Assembly (NCBI GenBank): GCA_963773035.1
Contig: CAVYZX010000004.1
Span: forward strand, 62,001-126,000
DNA length: 64,000 bases
Source: CAVRXZ01 sp963773035
Lineage (GTDB): Bacteria; Acidobacteriota; Vicinamibacteria; Vicinamibacterales; CAVVIG01
Direction: 5' to 3'
Numbering within the stretch: position 1 is the first letter of the stretch; the number at the start of each line of letters is the position of its first letter. The translations under genes and the position numbers were made by a program. Below are positions 16,955-25,915 of the stretch, piece by piece. Below the pieces are notes generated by a model, which saw nothing but the letters and a program-made list of their open reading frames with translations, made no database searches and had not been told where the DNA came from.

Positions 16955-18453
16955 CAATCTCGCTTTCGCAGCAACGGAAATAGGATCACGTCACGAATCG
17001 ACGGACTGTTGGTCAGGAGCATCACCAGCCTGTCGATGCCGAGGCCTTCGCCGGCGGTCGGCGGAAGCCCATATTCGAGCGCCCGGATGTAGTCTTCGTC
17101 CATTTCGTGGGCCTCGAGATCCCCTCGGGCACGGTCGTTCAACTGGGCCTCGAAGCGCCGCCTCTGCTCGACTGGGTCGTTCAACTCGCTGAAGGCATTC
17201 GCGACCTCAAAGCCACCGATGTACAGCTCGAACCGCTCGACGGTGTCGGGATCGTCGGGTTTCTGCTTCGAAAGTGGCGAAACTTCCGTAGGAAAATCGT
17301 ACACGAACGTCGGCTGGATCAGGCCATCTTCACCGAGCGCCTCGAAAAGGCTCGTTGTGATCTTGCCAGCTCCCTGACCGGCCTGGATCTCGACACCGAG
17401 CTGTTTGGCAAGAGCCGCAACAGTCTCTCGATTCCGCAGATCCGCTTCGGCAACAGTGCGGCCAAGTCGGTGGCTCGTGGCGGCACATACGGCTTCACGC
17501 AAGGATAGTCGGGCGAAAGGTGCCTTGAACGAGATCTGATGATCGCCGAAGGGGACTTCGTCCAGTCCGTGGACAGCATGGACGACGTCCAGAATCATCT
17601 CCTCCGTCAGCTTCATCAGCGCTTGATAATCGGCATAAGCCTCGTAGAACTCCATCATCGTAAACTCGGGGTTGTGCTGCGTCGAAATCCCCTCGTTGCG
17701 AAAATTCCGGTTGATCTCGAACACTCGCTCCATACCACCGACCGTTAACCGCTTGAGATAGAGCTCTGGGGCGACCCGAAGGTAAAGAGACATGTCCAGC
17801 GTGTTGTGGTGCGTGACGAAGGGGCGCGCCAGCGCGCCGCCTGCGACAGGTTGCATCATCGGCGTCTCGACCTCGACGTACCCCCGGGCCGTCATGAACA
17901 AACGGAGTGCTGTGACGATTCGGCTGCGTGTCTCGAAGACGCGCCGGGAGTCGGGGTTCACAATCAGGTCGAGATAACGCTGCCGGTAGCGAATCTCGAC
18001 GTCGGTGAGGCCGTGCCACTTTTCGGGCAATGGCAGGAGACACTTTGCCAGGAAGTGGAGACGCGATGCCCAAATCGTCAGCTCGTTGGTTTTCGTGCGG
18101 AAGAGATGGCCCTCCACGCCAACCCAGTCGCCAAAATCGAGGAGCTTGAAGACCTGGAAGTCGAGTTGCGGCAGAGAGTCCTGACGAATGTAGACCTGTA
18201 TCTTCGACAGGCCGTCGGACAAGACCAGGAAATTCGCCTTGCCGAACGATCGAATCGCGAGAATGCGTCCGCTCGTGACCGTATCCACACGTTCGGCCTC
18301 GAGCTCTTCGCGGCTTCGCGGCGCGTATCCTCCGGCAAGTTGCGACACGGTGTGCCGCCGCTCGAACGCGTGCGGGTAAACCTCCACGTCTAACTTGGCC
18401 AATTCGTTCAGATTGGCACGACGCTGCTCTATCTGTTCGTCTTCAGAGGACAT
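16954..18453 (-). CDS. lysS: Lysyl-tRNA synthetase, class II
   Basis: About 499 aa. An N-terminal OB-fold anticodon-binding domain (about 50-160) is followed by the class II catalytic core: motif 2 around FRNEGISTQHNPEFTMMEFYEAY (middle of the protein) and motif 3 near the C-terminus around GLGIDRLVMLLT. It charges tRNA-Lys. The start is placed at the ATG at 18453 (MSSEDEQIEQ); the frame remains open to a TTG at 18465. nusB is 26 bases upstream and lolC overlaps its stop, so it lies inside an operon. Confidence 0.95.
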   Translation of the reverse strand: MSSEDEQIEQRRANLNELAKLDVEVYPHAFERRHTVSQLAGGYAPRSREELEAERVDTVTSGRILAIRSFGKANFLVLSDGLSKIQVYIRQDSLPQLDFQVFKLLDFGDWVGVEGHLFRTKTNELTIWASRLHFLAKCLLPLPEKWHGLTDVEIRYRQRYLDLIVNPDSRRVFETRSRIVTALRLFMTARGYVEVETPMMQPVAGGALARPFVTHHNTLDMSLYLRVAPELYLKRLTVGGMERVFEINRNFRNEGISTQHNPEFTMMEFYEAYADYQALMKLTEEMILDVVHAVHGLDEVPFGDHQISFKAPFARLSLREAVCAATSHRLGRTVAEADLRNRETVAALAKQLGVEIQAGQGAGKITTSLFEALGEDGLIQPTFVYDFPTEVSPLSKQKPDDPDTVERFELYIGGFEVANAFSELNDPVEQRRRFEAQLNDRARGDLEAHEMDEDYIRALEYGLPPTAGEGLGIDRLVMLLTNSPSIRDVILFPLLRKRD

Positions 18454-18479
18454 GTGGGCTCGCAAACACCTCGCCGCGG

Positions 18480-18917
18480 TCAGGTACTCTCGGTCGCAAG
18501 TTTCTTTCGAATGGCATCAAGCATCCCATTGATGAACTTCACCGCATCTTCGGTGCTGAAGGTGCGCGCCAGTTCGAGAGCCTCGTCAATTACGACGGCC
18601 GGCGGCGTGTCGGGGTCTGTCATCAGCTCATTGACCGCCAGGCGCAGGATCAATCGATCGACGACCGCCATACGCTCCGGCCGCCAACGCTCTGCCGTCT
18701 CGGCGATCAGAGGATCGATGCTGACAAGCCTGGCGACGGTGTCGCGCGCCAAGGTCGACGCAAAACTGCGGAAATCGTCGGCTGGCGGAGTTTCGTCAGG
18801 CCATTGGCGCGAGAAGAACGTTTCGACCGCTCGTTCGATATCAACCTTCCCGATCTCCCACTGGTAGAGGATCTGCAGCGCCGCTTCTCGGGCTCGATGA
18901 CGAGGATGCTTCCTCAC
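18480..18917 (-). CDS. nusB: Transcription antitermination factor NusB
   Basis: 145 aa, the usual NusB length, all-helical: N-terminal RHRAREAALQILYQWEIG and C-terminal LRLAVNELM...PPAVVIDEALELARTFSTEDAVKFINGMLDAI match the family. NusB binds boxA with NusE in rRNA antitermination. It overlaps ribH by four bases (ATGA), the widespread ribH-nusB arrangement. Confidence 0.95.
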   Translation of the reverse strand: MRKHPRHRAREAALQILYQWEIGKVDIERAVETFFSRQWPDETPPADDFRSFASTLARDTVARLVSIDPLIAETAERWRPERMAVVDRLILRLAVNELMTDPDTPPAVVIDEALELARTFSTEDAVKFINGMLDAIRKKLATEST

Positions 18918-19396
18918 GTCGCTTGTTTGAGCTCCGCGACGACTGCGACCATGTCAATCGCCGCGGCAGCGGCTTCCCATCCCTTGTTCGAAGGTCCTTC
19001 GCCTGCGCGTTCGATGGCTTCCTCAATCGAGTTCGTCGTCAACACGCCGAAGGCCATCGGGACGCCCGTCGCTCCAGCCGCCGTTTCGATCCCCAGAGCG
19101 ACCGCCGACGCAAGGTATTCGAAGTGAGGCGTTTGACCCCGGACGATGCAGCCGAGACAAACGACCGCCGCAAAGCCGCCCTGCTGCGCGGCATGGCGAG
19201 CGGCAATCGGAATCTCAAACGCTCCGGGGACACGCACGACCACCAGGTCTTCAGCCGCGGCGCCGGCAGCTGTTAGTGCTGCGATAGCGCCAGCCTGCAG
19301 GCGATCGGTGACGAAGTCGTTGTAGCGGGACACCACGAGCGCGAAACGCAAGCCCGCAGCCGAACCCGTTCCTTCTATGACTCGTGCTCCAGTCAT
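18914..19396 (-). CDS. ribH: 6,7-dimethyl-8-ribityllumazine synthase
   Basis: 160 aa from the ATG at 19396; the open frame continues upstream to 19729 but that part is antisense to the enoyl-CoA hydratase and meaningless. Motifs: RYNDFVTDRLQAGA near residue 24, VPGAFEIP (about 58-65), CLGCIVRGQTPHFEY (about 81-95) and GVPMAFGVLTTNS. It catalyses the penultimate step of riboflavin synthesis. Coupled to nusB by a four-base overlap. Confidence 0.94.
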   Translation of the reverse strand: MTGARVIEGTGSAAGLRFALVVSRYNDFVTDRLQAGAIAALTAAGAAAEDLVVVRVPGAFEIPIAARHAAQQGGFAAVVCLGCIVRGQTPHFEYLASAVALGIETAAGATGVPMAFGVLTTNSIEEAIERAGEGPSNKGWEAAAAAIDMVAVVAELKQAT

Positions 19397-19448
19397 GAAC
19401 GCCGCTTCACCTTTTCCACTAGCGCCCGGGCCCCACCCCGCAGGCGCC

Positions 19449-20231
19449 CTATCTTCCTTTGAACACCGGCTTGCGCTTTTCCAGAAAGGCCCGCGTCCCC
19501 TCGCGCATGTCCTCGGTCGCCGCCACAAGGCCGAAAAGCGTCGCTTCGTGCACGCAGGCCTCCGCGAACGGCATATCGAGCCCCGTATTGATAGCGTCGA
19601 TGATGTAGCGAGTGGCGACAGGGGCCCGATCCGCCAATTCCGCAGCCAGCTTTCGCGCCTCGGCCAGAAGATCGGCTGCCGGGACGACTCGGTTGACCAA
19701 ACCAACGCGAGCTGCCTCCTCCGCTCCAATCGGAGAACCGGTCAGAATCATCTCGAGCGCCTTGCCCTTCCCGACAAGCCGCGACAACCGTTGCGTGCCG
19801 GCGTAGCCAGGAAGAATCCCCAACGTGATTTCGGGCAACCCGAGCCTGGCGTTGTCGGCGGCAAGCCTCAAGGTGCACGCCATCGCCAGCTCGCAGCCGC
19901 CGCCCAGAGCGTAGCCATTGATGGCGGCGATGACAGGCTTGCCCATGTTCTCAATCAGGTCGAAGACGTGCTGGCCCTTCAACGCGTGCTCGCGTCCGGT
20001 CGTCGGAGTCTGGACGGCCAATTCGTTGATATCCGCACCGGCGACGAACGCCCGGTCCCCTGCCCCGGTCAGAATGAGGCTGCGAACATCTTCGTTGCTT
20101 TTCAGGTCGAGAATGGCACGACGCAAGGCATCGAGGGTCGGTGCATCGATCGCATTGAGCACACGCGGGCGATTAATCGTGACGATGGCGACGGCGCCGT
20201 CCCGTTCGATCAGCAAGTTGTCGTAGGGCAT
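19449..20231 (-). CDS. Enoyl-CoA hydratase/isomerase family protein
   Basis: 260 aa crotonase-fold protein. The oxyanion-hole segments AFVAGADI (about 61-68) and GYALGGGCELAMAC (about 107-119), and both acid residues expected of a hydratase (Glu114 and Glu134, the latter in GLPEITLGILPG), are present, so hydratase activity is likely. Short-chain enoyl-CoA hydratase of fatty acid or butanoate metabolism is the best guess. It is set in an operon between the small membrane protein genes and ribH. Confidence 0.9.
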   Translation of the reverse strand: MPYDNLLIERDGAVAIVTINRPRVLNAIDAPTLDALRRAILDLKSNEDVRSLILTGAGDRAFVAGADINELAVQTPTTGREHALKGQHVFDLIENMGKPVIAAINGYALGGGCELAMACTLRLAADNARLGLPEITLGILPGYAGTQRLSRLVGKGKALEMILTGSPIGAEEAARVGLVNRVVPAADLLAEARKLAAELADRAPVATRYIIDAINTGLDMPFAEACVHEATLFGLVAATEDMREGTRAFLEKRKPVFKGR

Positions 20232-20253
20232 GACCTCTCTCGAGATGGATCCG

Positions 20254-20427
20254 CTAGAGGGGGAAGGGATACATCAACCAGCCCGCCACGATCGCCGCGA
20301 CCACAAAGCCGGCGAACAGCATGCCTCCCAGTCGCAACTGCTCTCGCACATCGTCTTTCGTGAGAATCGCAAAAACGAGGGAGACGAACAACGCGAAGAC
20401 GATGAGAAGCAGAAGGTGACTTTGCAT
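20254..20427 (-). CDS. Small two-segment membrane protein (57 aa)
   Basis: A short gene read from the ATG at 20427: MQSHLLLLIVFALFVSLVFAIL, then a charged TKDDVREQLRLG turn, then a second hydrophobic helix ending in MYPFPL. The ATG overlaps the stop of the preceding gene by one base (TAATG), so it is probably translated by coupling. The clean two-helix hairpin layout and exact coupling argue for a real gene. Function unknown; a partner of the adjacent DUF6677-like protein is the obvious guess. Confidence 0.7.
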   Translation of the reverse strand: MQSHLLLLIVFALFVSLVFAILTKDDVREQLRLGGMLFAGFVVAAIVAGWLMYPFPL

Positions 20428-20825
20428 TACTTTCTGCCGACGGCCACATCGTACACGTCGATGACGACGAGAAGGTTGAGGAGTCCGGCCACGATTAAGT
20501 ACGTGTTGCCGTACTCATACGTCACGGCACGCACATCACCTGCACCGTAGCCGAAGGCAGTCGCCACGAAGTACGGAATACCGATCCCGAGATCGGCGAA
20601 CGCCATGAGCCCGGCCAGCGGTTCGGAGAAGTCGAGTGGAAACGGCCAAAACAGCCGGCCGTGAATCGCCAAGCCGATGGCAAACATGAGCGGCAGAGCA
20701 ATCAGTAGAATCAGTCCTTTCGACCGTCGCCCGAGCCACAAGTGGCCGACACCCGGGATCGCCCAGGAGGCCACACACAACAAGACAAGTGAGCTCGATT
20801 GCGTTTGTTCGACGGTCGCCGGCAC
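20427..20825 (-). CDS. DUF6677-like integral membrane protein
   Basis: 132 aa with about four hydrophobic segments. The N-terminal SWAIPGVGHLWLGRRSKGLILL motif recalls the TM2-like/DUF6677 proteins found mainly in Acidobacteria. It is preceded by a DUF2085 gene (6-base gap) and followed by a coupled 57-aa membrane protein. No enzymatic motif is visible; function unknown. Confidence 0.7.
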   Translation of the reverse strand: MPATVEQTQSSSLVLLCVASWAIPGVGHLWLGRRSKGLILLIALPLMFAIGLAIHGRLFWPFPLDFSEPLAGLMAFADLGIGIPYFVATAFGYGAGDVRAVTYEYGNTYLIVAGLLNLLVVIDVYDVAVGRK

Positions 20826-20831
20826 GACTGG

Positions 20832-21344
20832 TTAGTTTACAGTATCCACTCTGTCGTGGCCGGATTCCACCGTGCACACGATCCAGGCGACAGCCGCACC
20901 GAGTGAGAGACCACTCACAGCGCGTATCCAGTTCGCCGGAGTGTCTCCGGTCGTCCACTCGTACGCGAGAGTGGCGGCGATAGGTATCGCGGAGACGAGA
21001 AGCGCATTCCTTGCAACACCGAAGCCCGGCCACGAAATAGCGCTTTCGCGGCGAAGGAGCTGACTTCGGCGATCGCTGAACAACCACAACAGTGCAGCCG
21101 CCGCGGCCGCGCCCGCGTAGATGCCCAGACAGCGAGCACAGACCGGCATCTGAACACCAAACAAGTGAAATGAGCGCTCAGGTCGCTGATGACACACCAA
21201 GCTGCCAATCACATAGGTCACGAGGGCCAACCCATTCCCAGCGGACGTTTGCGGAGACGCTCGGCCGGCCAGGAACGTCGCGAGTGGAATCAGCGCGAAC
21301 CATCCAATCGAGACGACAACGAACGCGCTTCTAAGCTTTGACAT
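20832..21344 (-). CDS. DUF2085 membrane protein
   Basis: 170 aa, about four membrane segments. It carries the DUF2085 signature CHQRPERSF...PVCARCLGIYAG, with Cys51, Cys69 and Cys72 placed like a metal or redox site at the membrane surface. The role of the family is not known. It is the first gene of the operon that runs through enoyl-CoA hydratase, ribH, nusB, lysS and lolCD, and it diverges from the gene starting at 21450. Confidence 0.85.
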   Translation of the reverse strand: MSKLRSAFVVVSIGWFALIPLATFLAGRASPQTSAGNGLALVTYVIGSLVCHQRPERSFHLFGVQMPVCARCLGIYAGAAAAAALLWLFSDRRSQLLRRESAISWPGFGVARNALLVSAIPIAATLAYEWTTGDTPANWIRAVSGLSLGAAVAWIVCTVESGHDRVDTVN

Positions 21345-21449
21345 CCTCTCAGGCAGTCTCTTAGCTGAACTGTGATCGGGCGCTGATCAGTATCAAGGTA
21401 CGAACCGTGCGAGAAGCTTCGGTCGTTTCAGATGCTACACTTTCGCCCC

Positions 21450-23870
21450 ATGCGACGCGATGTGATTGCCGTGGCTCTTGTGTCGGCGACGCTCCTCATG
21501 ATCGAACTGGCGCTGACCCGGATCTTCTCCGTGGTGATGTACTACCACTTCGCGTTCCTGGCAATTTCGATCGCGCTGTTTGGGTTGAGCGCGAGCGGAG
21601 TGTTCGCCTACGTCGCTCGCGGCTGGCTCGATCGTTATCCAACGGGTCCATTGCTTGCGCGCCAGGCCGCGATCTACGCCGCGTGCACCGTTGCCGCTCT
21701 GTTCGTGCTCGTTCGGCTTCGCGTGGGACTCAACTATTCGGTGCGAAATCTGGAGGTGATGCTCCTGATTTACGGCCTCGCGGCTTTGCCTTTCTTCACC
21801 GGAGGTCTTGTCATCACGCTGGCCATTTCTCGGTTGGCGCGCATCAACGTCGTATACGCGGCCGATCTGACCGGGGCCGCTGCCGGCTGCCTCGCGCTGA
21901 TTCCGCTTCTGGACCGTCTCGGCGCTCCTGGCGTCGTTCTGTCAGCAGCGACATTGGCACTGATAGCCGCCGTCCTGTTCGCGCCGCCGGCTCTACGCCT
22001 CCGTTACACCGGCGGAGGGGCAGCAGCGATGGTCGCCTTGATTGCCGGACAGCTTTCTGGCTTGGTGACGTTTGACGTGACCGACGCGAAGGGACACGTC
22101 GGCGACCGCACGCTCTTCAGCAAATGGAATTCGTTTTCGCGAATCGGCGTCTACGAACGGACACACGATGATTGGTCGCTCAGTTTCAAATACAAAGGTG
22201 CGCTTCCAGACACGCGTTACATGGATATCGACTCAGCTGCCTCGACGCCGATCCTGCACGTCGAGCCAGACCTTGGCAACGTGCAGTACCTGAGATACGA
22301 GTTGACGGCTCTCGCATACCACCTCAAAGAACAGAATCAGTCGACTGGAACCTCGGAATTGGACGGTCCGGGATCGGATCAAACTCCTCTGGCAGCCGCT
22401 TCCGAGCCGGCGGGATTTTCCGCCTTGGTGATCGGACCCGGCGGCGGTCGCGATCTGGTGTCGGCCCTGGTTTTCGGCGCTCGCCACGTTGACGGCGTCG
22501 AGATCAATCCAATCATCGCCAACGACGTGATGCGGGATCGCTTTCGTGAGTTCTCAGGCGGTATCTACACTCATCCACGAGTTCGAATCGCCATAGACGA
22601 TGGGAGAAGTTTCGTCCGGAGGACACCCGACCGCTACGACGTCATTCAGGCCTCTCTCGTCGACACCTGGGCTGCCACCGCAGCAGGCGCGTACACCCTG
22701 ACCGAGAACACTCTGTACACGGTCGAAGCGTTCAACGACTATCTCGATCACTTGACTGACGACGGAGTGCTCTCGATTACCAGGTGGGTACTCGACGGCT
22801 TACGCCTCATTTCGCTCGCACAGGCCGCCTGCGAATCGCGCGGTATCGATGCAGCCTCACGACTCGCGATCGTCCGTCACGATCGCGTCGCCACGTTCCT
22901 GCTGAAGAAATCGCCCTTCACGAAAAGCGAGCTCGCCCGCCTTCATGACACATCGGATCGCCTTGGGTTCCAGGTGCTGTACTCTCCGACGTTCGACGGA
23001 TTGCCAACCGAACCTGAGTGGATCGATGGGAAGAACATTGCCGACTACGTAAGCCTGATTCGCGCGACCGATCGCGACAGGTTCTACGACGAATACGAAG
23101 ACGACATCACGCCGACGACCGACAATCGGCCGTTCTACTTTCACTCGACCAAATTGAAGGATCAGGTTCAGATTGCGTTCGGCCGCACCATGCTGTTCGG
23201 CAGTGGCTTGAGCGCGCTGCTCACATTGATGTGGATTTCGACGGTCCTGGTCGTTCTGTTCATCGTCTGTCCGCTGGCAATCGCCGGGGGGCCGCTTCCT
23301 CGAGGCTGGTTACGCTGGCTCGTCTACTTTGGATCGCTCGGTGCCGGTTTCATGTTGATTGAGGTCGCTGTCCTTCAGCGGTTCGTCCTGTTACTGGGCC
23401 ATCCCGTGTACTCGCTGACCGTGACTCTGTTCTCGCTCCTCCTCGGCACTGGCCTTGGCGCCGCGTGGAGCCGTCGGATCGGCGACGAAGCGCTGACGCG
23501 ATGGGCGGGAGTGGCGTTGGTCATGGTCGCTGCGATGGGGGCGCTCGTGATCGTCATCCTGACGCCAGTCGTCAACTGGGCGGTCCCCTTCGCGCGACCG
23601 ACCCGTATTGCCATCGCCGTCGCCTTGCTCTTGCCGATGGGCCTCCTTCTGGGAGTCCCCATGCCCGCCGGTCTCAGGCTGTTACGGGCTCGGGCGCCTC
23701 AGATGGTGACTTGGGCGTGGGGCATCAATGGGGCGCTCTCTGTTCTCGGAGCCACGCTCGCCATCTTCATGGCCATGAACTGGGGCTTCAACGTCACCCT
23801 TCTTGCCGCTTCGGCCATTTATCTCTTGGCTTGGGGTTCGCTGAAACTTGCAACCGGAGTGACCACTTAA
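21450..23870 (+). CDS. Multispanning membrane protein with spermidine-synthase-like methyltransferase-fold domain
   Basis: About 806 aa (812 if the ATG at 21432 is used). Six or so N-terminal membrane helices (to about residue 210), a soluble domain with a Rossmann nucleotide-binding loop LVIGPGGGRDLVSAL and acidic GVEINP (about residues 330-350) as in polyamine aminopropyltransferases, then six C-terminal membrane helices. The layout matches the fused MFS-like/spermidine synthase proteins common in Acidobacteria. A TACACT -10-like box at 21436-21441 sits so close to the ATG at 21450 that transcription may be nearly leaderless; that is why the inner ATG is preferred. The substrate is unknown. 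Confidence 0.75.
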   Translation: MRRDVIAVALVSATLLMIELALTRIFSVVMYYHFAFLAISIALFGLSASGVFAYVARGWLDRYPTGPLLARQAAIYAACTVAALFVLVRLRVGLNYSVRNLEVMLLIYGLAALPFFTGGLVITLAISRLARINVVYAADLTGAAAGCLALIPLLDRLGAPGVVLSAATLALIAAVLFAPPALRLRYTGGGAAAMVALIAGQLSGLVTFDVTDAKGHVGDRTLFSKWNSFSRIGVYERTHDDWSLSFKYKGALPDTRYMDIDSAASTPILHVEPDLGNVQYLRYELTALAYHLKEQNQSTGTSELDGPGSDQTPLAAASEPAGFSALVIGPGGGRDLVSALVFGARHVDGVEINPIIANDVMRDRFREFSGGIYTHPRVRIAIDDGRSFVRRTPDRYDVIQASLVDTWAATAAGAYTLTENTLYTVEAFNDYLDHLTDDGVLSITRWVLDGLRLISLAQAACESRGIDAASRLAIVRHDRVATFLLKKSPFTKSELARLHDTSDRLGFQVLYSPTFDGLPTEPEWIDGKNIADYVSLIRATDRDRFYDEYEDDITPTTDNRPFYFHSTKLKDQVQIAFGRTMLFGSGLSALLTLMWISTVLVVLFIVCPLAIAGGPLPRGWLRWLVYFGSLGAGFMLIEVAVLQRFVLLLGHPVYSLTVTLFSLLLGTGLGAAWSRRIGDEALTRWAGVALVMVAAMGALVIVILTPVVNWAVPFARPTRIAIAVALLLPMGLLLGVPMPAGLRLLRARAPQMVTWAWGINGALSVLGATLAIFMAMNWGFNVTLLAASAIYLLAWGSLKLATGVTT

Positions 23871-23933
23871 TTAACTGTTTCTAAATACTTTATATGAAAT
23901 GAAACCTGCGGTGGCCCAACGGCGTCTAACGAC

Positions 23934-23958
23934 GTTGAACAATTGAACACCGTTCAAC
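23934..23958. promoter_or_regulatory. Candidate operator of the TetR/RND efflux operon
   Basis: Three half-sites lie 12 bases upstream of the tetR start: TTGAAC (23935-23940), TTGAAC (23943-23948) and GTTCAA (23952-23957). The last two form a perfect 6-3-6 palindrome. TTGAAC with an 18-base spacer and TAGAGT (23959-23964) could also act as promoter, so binding would block it. Autoregulation by the TetR protein encoded next is the simplest reading. Confidence 0.5.
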
Positions 23959-23970
23959 TAGAGTAAAGCC

Positions 23971-24651
23971 ATGGGAATCAAGGAGAGGCAGGAGCGAGAC
24001 CGCGAGGCTGTGCGGCGCGCCATTCTCGACGCCGCTCGAGAGTTGTTCGTCGCCGAGGGCTACCAGAACGTTTCCATCCGGAAGATCGCCGAGCGAATCG
24101 AGTACAGCCCGGCGGCGATCTACAGCTACTTCCCCAGTAAAGACGACATCTTCTTTGCTCTCGCCGAGGAGGGCTTCCGGCTGCTTGGCGGACCCGTCGA
24201 TCCCTATTCCGACAAGCTCCAGCCGCTCGACCCGTTGGATCGGATCCGAGTCCTCTTTCAGAACCTGTACGACTTCAGCCGTAACCATCCTCAGTACTTC
24301 ACGTTGATGTTCGTCGATCATTCGGTGCCTCGCATCGTCCGGGAGTACGAGCGGTTCGAATTCGTCCGCGAGATGAAAAGCTCCCTGGTCGCGCATGTTC
24401 AGCGCTGCATCGACGAAAAGACACTTCCGCCGTCGGTGGATCCGATGGTAGCCCTGCACCTGCTGACTATCGCCGTGCTGGGCGTCGCGGGAATGCGGCT
24501 GTCGGACAGGGGGCCCACCGAAATAGCCGATGAACTCGCCCGCGACGTCATCAATGTCGTCCTGGCGGGCCTTCAATCAGGGATTCATTTGCACTCGGTC
24601 GCGGCGCTTTATGCCACTGCCGGGGCGCAACAGGTCGGCGTGTCCAAGTGA
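23971..24651 (+). CDS. TetR/AcrR-family transcriptional regulator
   Basis: 226 aa. The N-terminal 60 residues are a TetR helix-turn-helix (ILDAARELFVAEGYQNVSIRKIAERI...AAIYSYFPSKDDIFFAL); the remainder is a helical ligand-binding domain with a TetR_C_33-like look. It precedes the adaptor gene by 11 bases and the pump and TolC genes beyond, and is presumably their ligand-relieved repressor. An inverted-repeat operator candidate is directly upstream. Confidence 0.92.
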   Translation: MGIKERQERDREAVRRAILDAARELFVAEGYQNVSIRKIAERIEYSPAAIYSYFPSKDDIFFALAEEGFRLLGGPVDPYSDKLQPLDPLDRIRVLFQNLYDFSRNHPQYFTLMFVDHSVPRIVREYERFEFVREMKSSLVAHVQRCIDEKTLPPSVDPMVALHLLTIAVLGVAGMRLSDRGPTEIADELARDVINVVLAGLQSGIHLHSVAALYATAGAQQVGVSK

Positions 24652-24662
24652 GGAGTTGTCTG

Positions 24663-25865
24663 ATGAACCGGATCTCCCCCTCGAGTTTTGCGCTCATCGC
24701 ATGGCTCGGAGTTGCCTTCGTAACCAACGCCTGCAGCGCGGCGGACGGAAAGACCAAAGATCGCGAGACCGTCGCCCCGAACCGGATATCGGTCGCGCCC
24801 GTCGACGTTGTCGAACGGCCGATCGCTCGCTTTATTCACGCAACCGGGACGCTCATGGCCGAAGAACAGGCCGGCGTCGCCGCCGAAACAGCGGGCCGGG
24901 TCGTCGCGACACCGATCGAGCGTGGGACGGCCACGCCTCAGGGCGCCGAGTTGATTCGTTTGTCGCCAACAGAAACTGAAGCGCAGGTCGGTGAAGCCGA
25001 GGCCAATGCGGCCCAGATCGAGGCCCGGCTCGGGTTGACGTCCGGCGCGCCCCTCGACGTGAATGCCGTTCCCGAGGTTCAGAACGCCAAGGCCGCGTTC
25101 GAGCTTGCGGAAAGCGAATTCGCGCGCATTCGCTCACTCCTCGATCAAAAGGTGGTTTCCCAGTCGGAATACGATCAGAGACGCGCGCAGATGGAAGCGG
25201 CGCGACAACTCTATGAGGTCGCCAAGAACGGCGCAGCTCAGCAGTATCAGTCCCTGCAAGCGGCGCGGGCGCGCGTCGTCTTGGCGCGCAAGGCGCTTGC
25301 GGATACGGTGGTGCGCGCTCCGTTTACTGGCCTCGTCGCGGAGCGACTGGTCTCGGTCGGCGATTACGTCACGCGGGGCATGAAAGTGGCGGTTGTCGTC
25401 CGGATCAATCCACTCCGCGCTCAGCTGACGGTGCCCGAGCAGTTCATATCGGCCGTCGCGGTCGGGCAGCCGATCGCCTTCGAGGTGGACGCTTATCCGG
25501 GCCGCGAATTCGCTGCAACCATCCGCTACGTGTCGCCGACTCTGCAGGCGGACCGCCGCGCGCTCACAGTCGAAGCCGTCGTGCCCAATCCCAAAAGCGA
25601 GCTCAAGCCAGGATTGTTCGCCACCGCAAAAATGCAACAGTCGAAGCCGACACCGGCCATTCTCGTACCGGCAACCGCGGTGCGGGCCAGCGCCGGCGCC
25701 AGCCGCGTTTACATCGTCAAGGGAGATTACGTGGAAGAGCGTGTCGTGACAGTCGGCCAATCGGTCGATCAATCGATAGAAATCACGAGTGGGCTTGCCG
25801 TCGGCGACCGCGTCGCGACCGCGAATGTCGCTCAGCTCACGGACGGAAGTCCGATTACCAACTGA
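24663..25865 (+). CDS. RND efflux periplasmic adaptor subunit (MFP family)
   Basis: About 400 aa from the ATG at 24663, which has an AGGAG ribosome-binding site; a GTG at 24648 overlaps the tetR stop and is less likely. A signal sequence ends at a possible lipobox cysteine (TNAC). Then a barrel-sandwich hybrid, a long coiled-coil hairpin (about 100-200) and a beta-barrel/membrane-proximal domain. It bridges the RND pump and TolC. Part of the tetR-adaptor-pump-tolC operon. Confidence 0.92.
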   Translation: MNRISPSSFALIAWLGVAFVTNACSAADGKTKDRETVAPNRISVAPVDVVERPIARFIHATGTLMAEEQAGVAAETAGRVVATPIERGTATPQGAELIRLSPTETEAQVGEAEANAAQIEARLGLTSGAPLDVNAVPEVQNAKAAFELAESEFARIRSLLDQKVVSQSEYDQRRAQMEAARQLYEVAKNGAAQQYQSLQAARARVVLARKALADTVVRAPFTGLVAERLVSVGDYVTRGMKVAVVVRINPLRAQLTVPEQFISAVAVGQPIAFEVDAYPGREFAATIRYVSPTLQADRRALTVEAVVPNPKSELKPGLFATAKMQQSKPTPAILVPATAVRASAGASRVYIVKGDYVEERVVTVGQSVDQSIEITSGLAVGDRVATANVAQLTDGSPITN

Positions 25866-25915
25866 TCGTCATCGTTCTCGGGGTTCTGGGTTCGACATTG
25901 GCTTGAGGTCTCATC

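Noticed and set aside
18914..19729. 271-aa version of RibH
   Set aside because: The first ~111 residues are antisense-like noise within the enoyl-CoA hydratase gene; the RibH fold starts at 19396.
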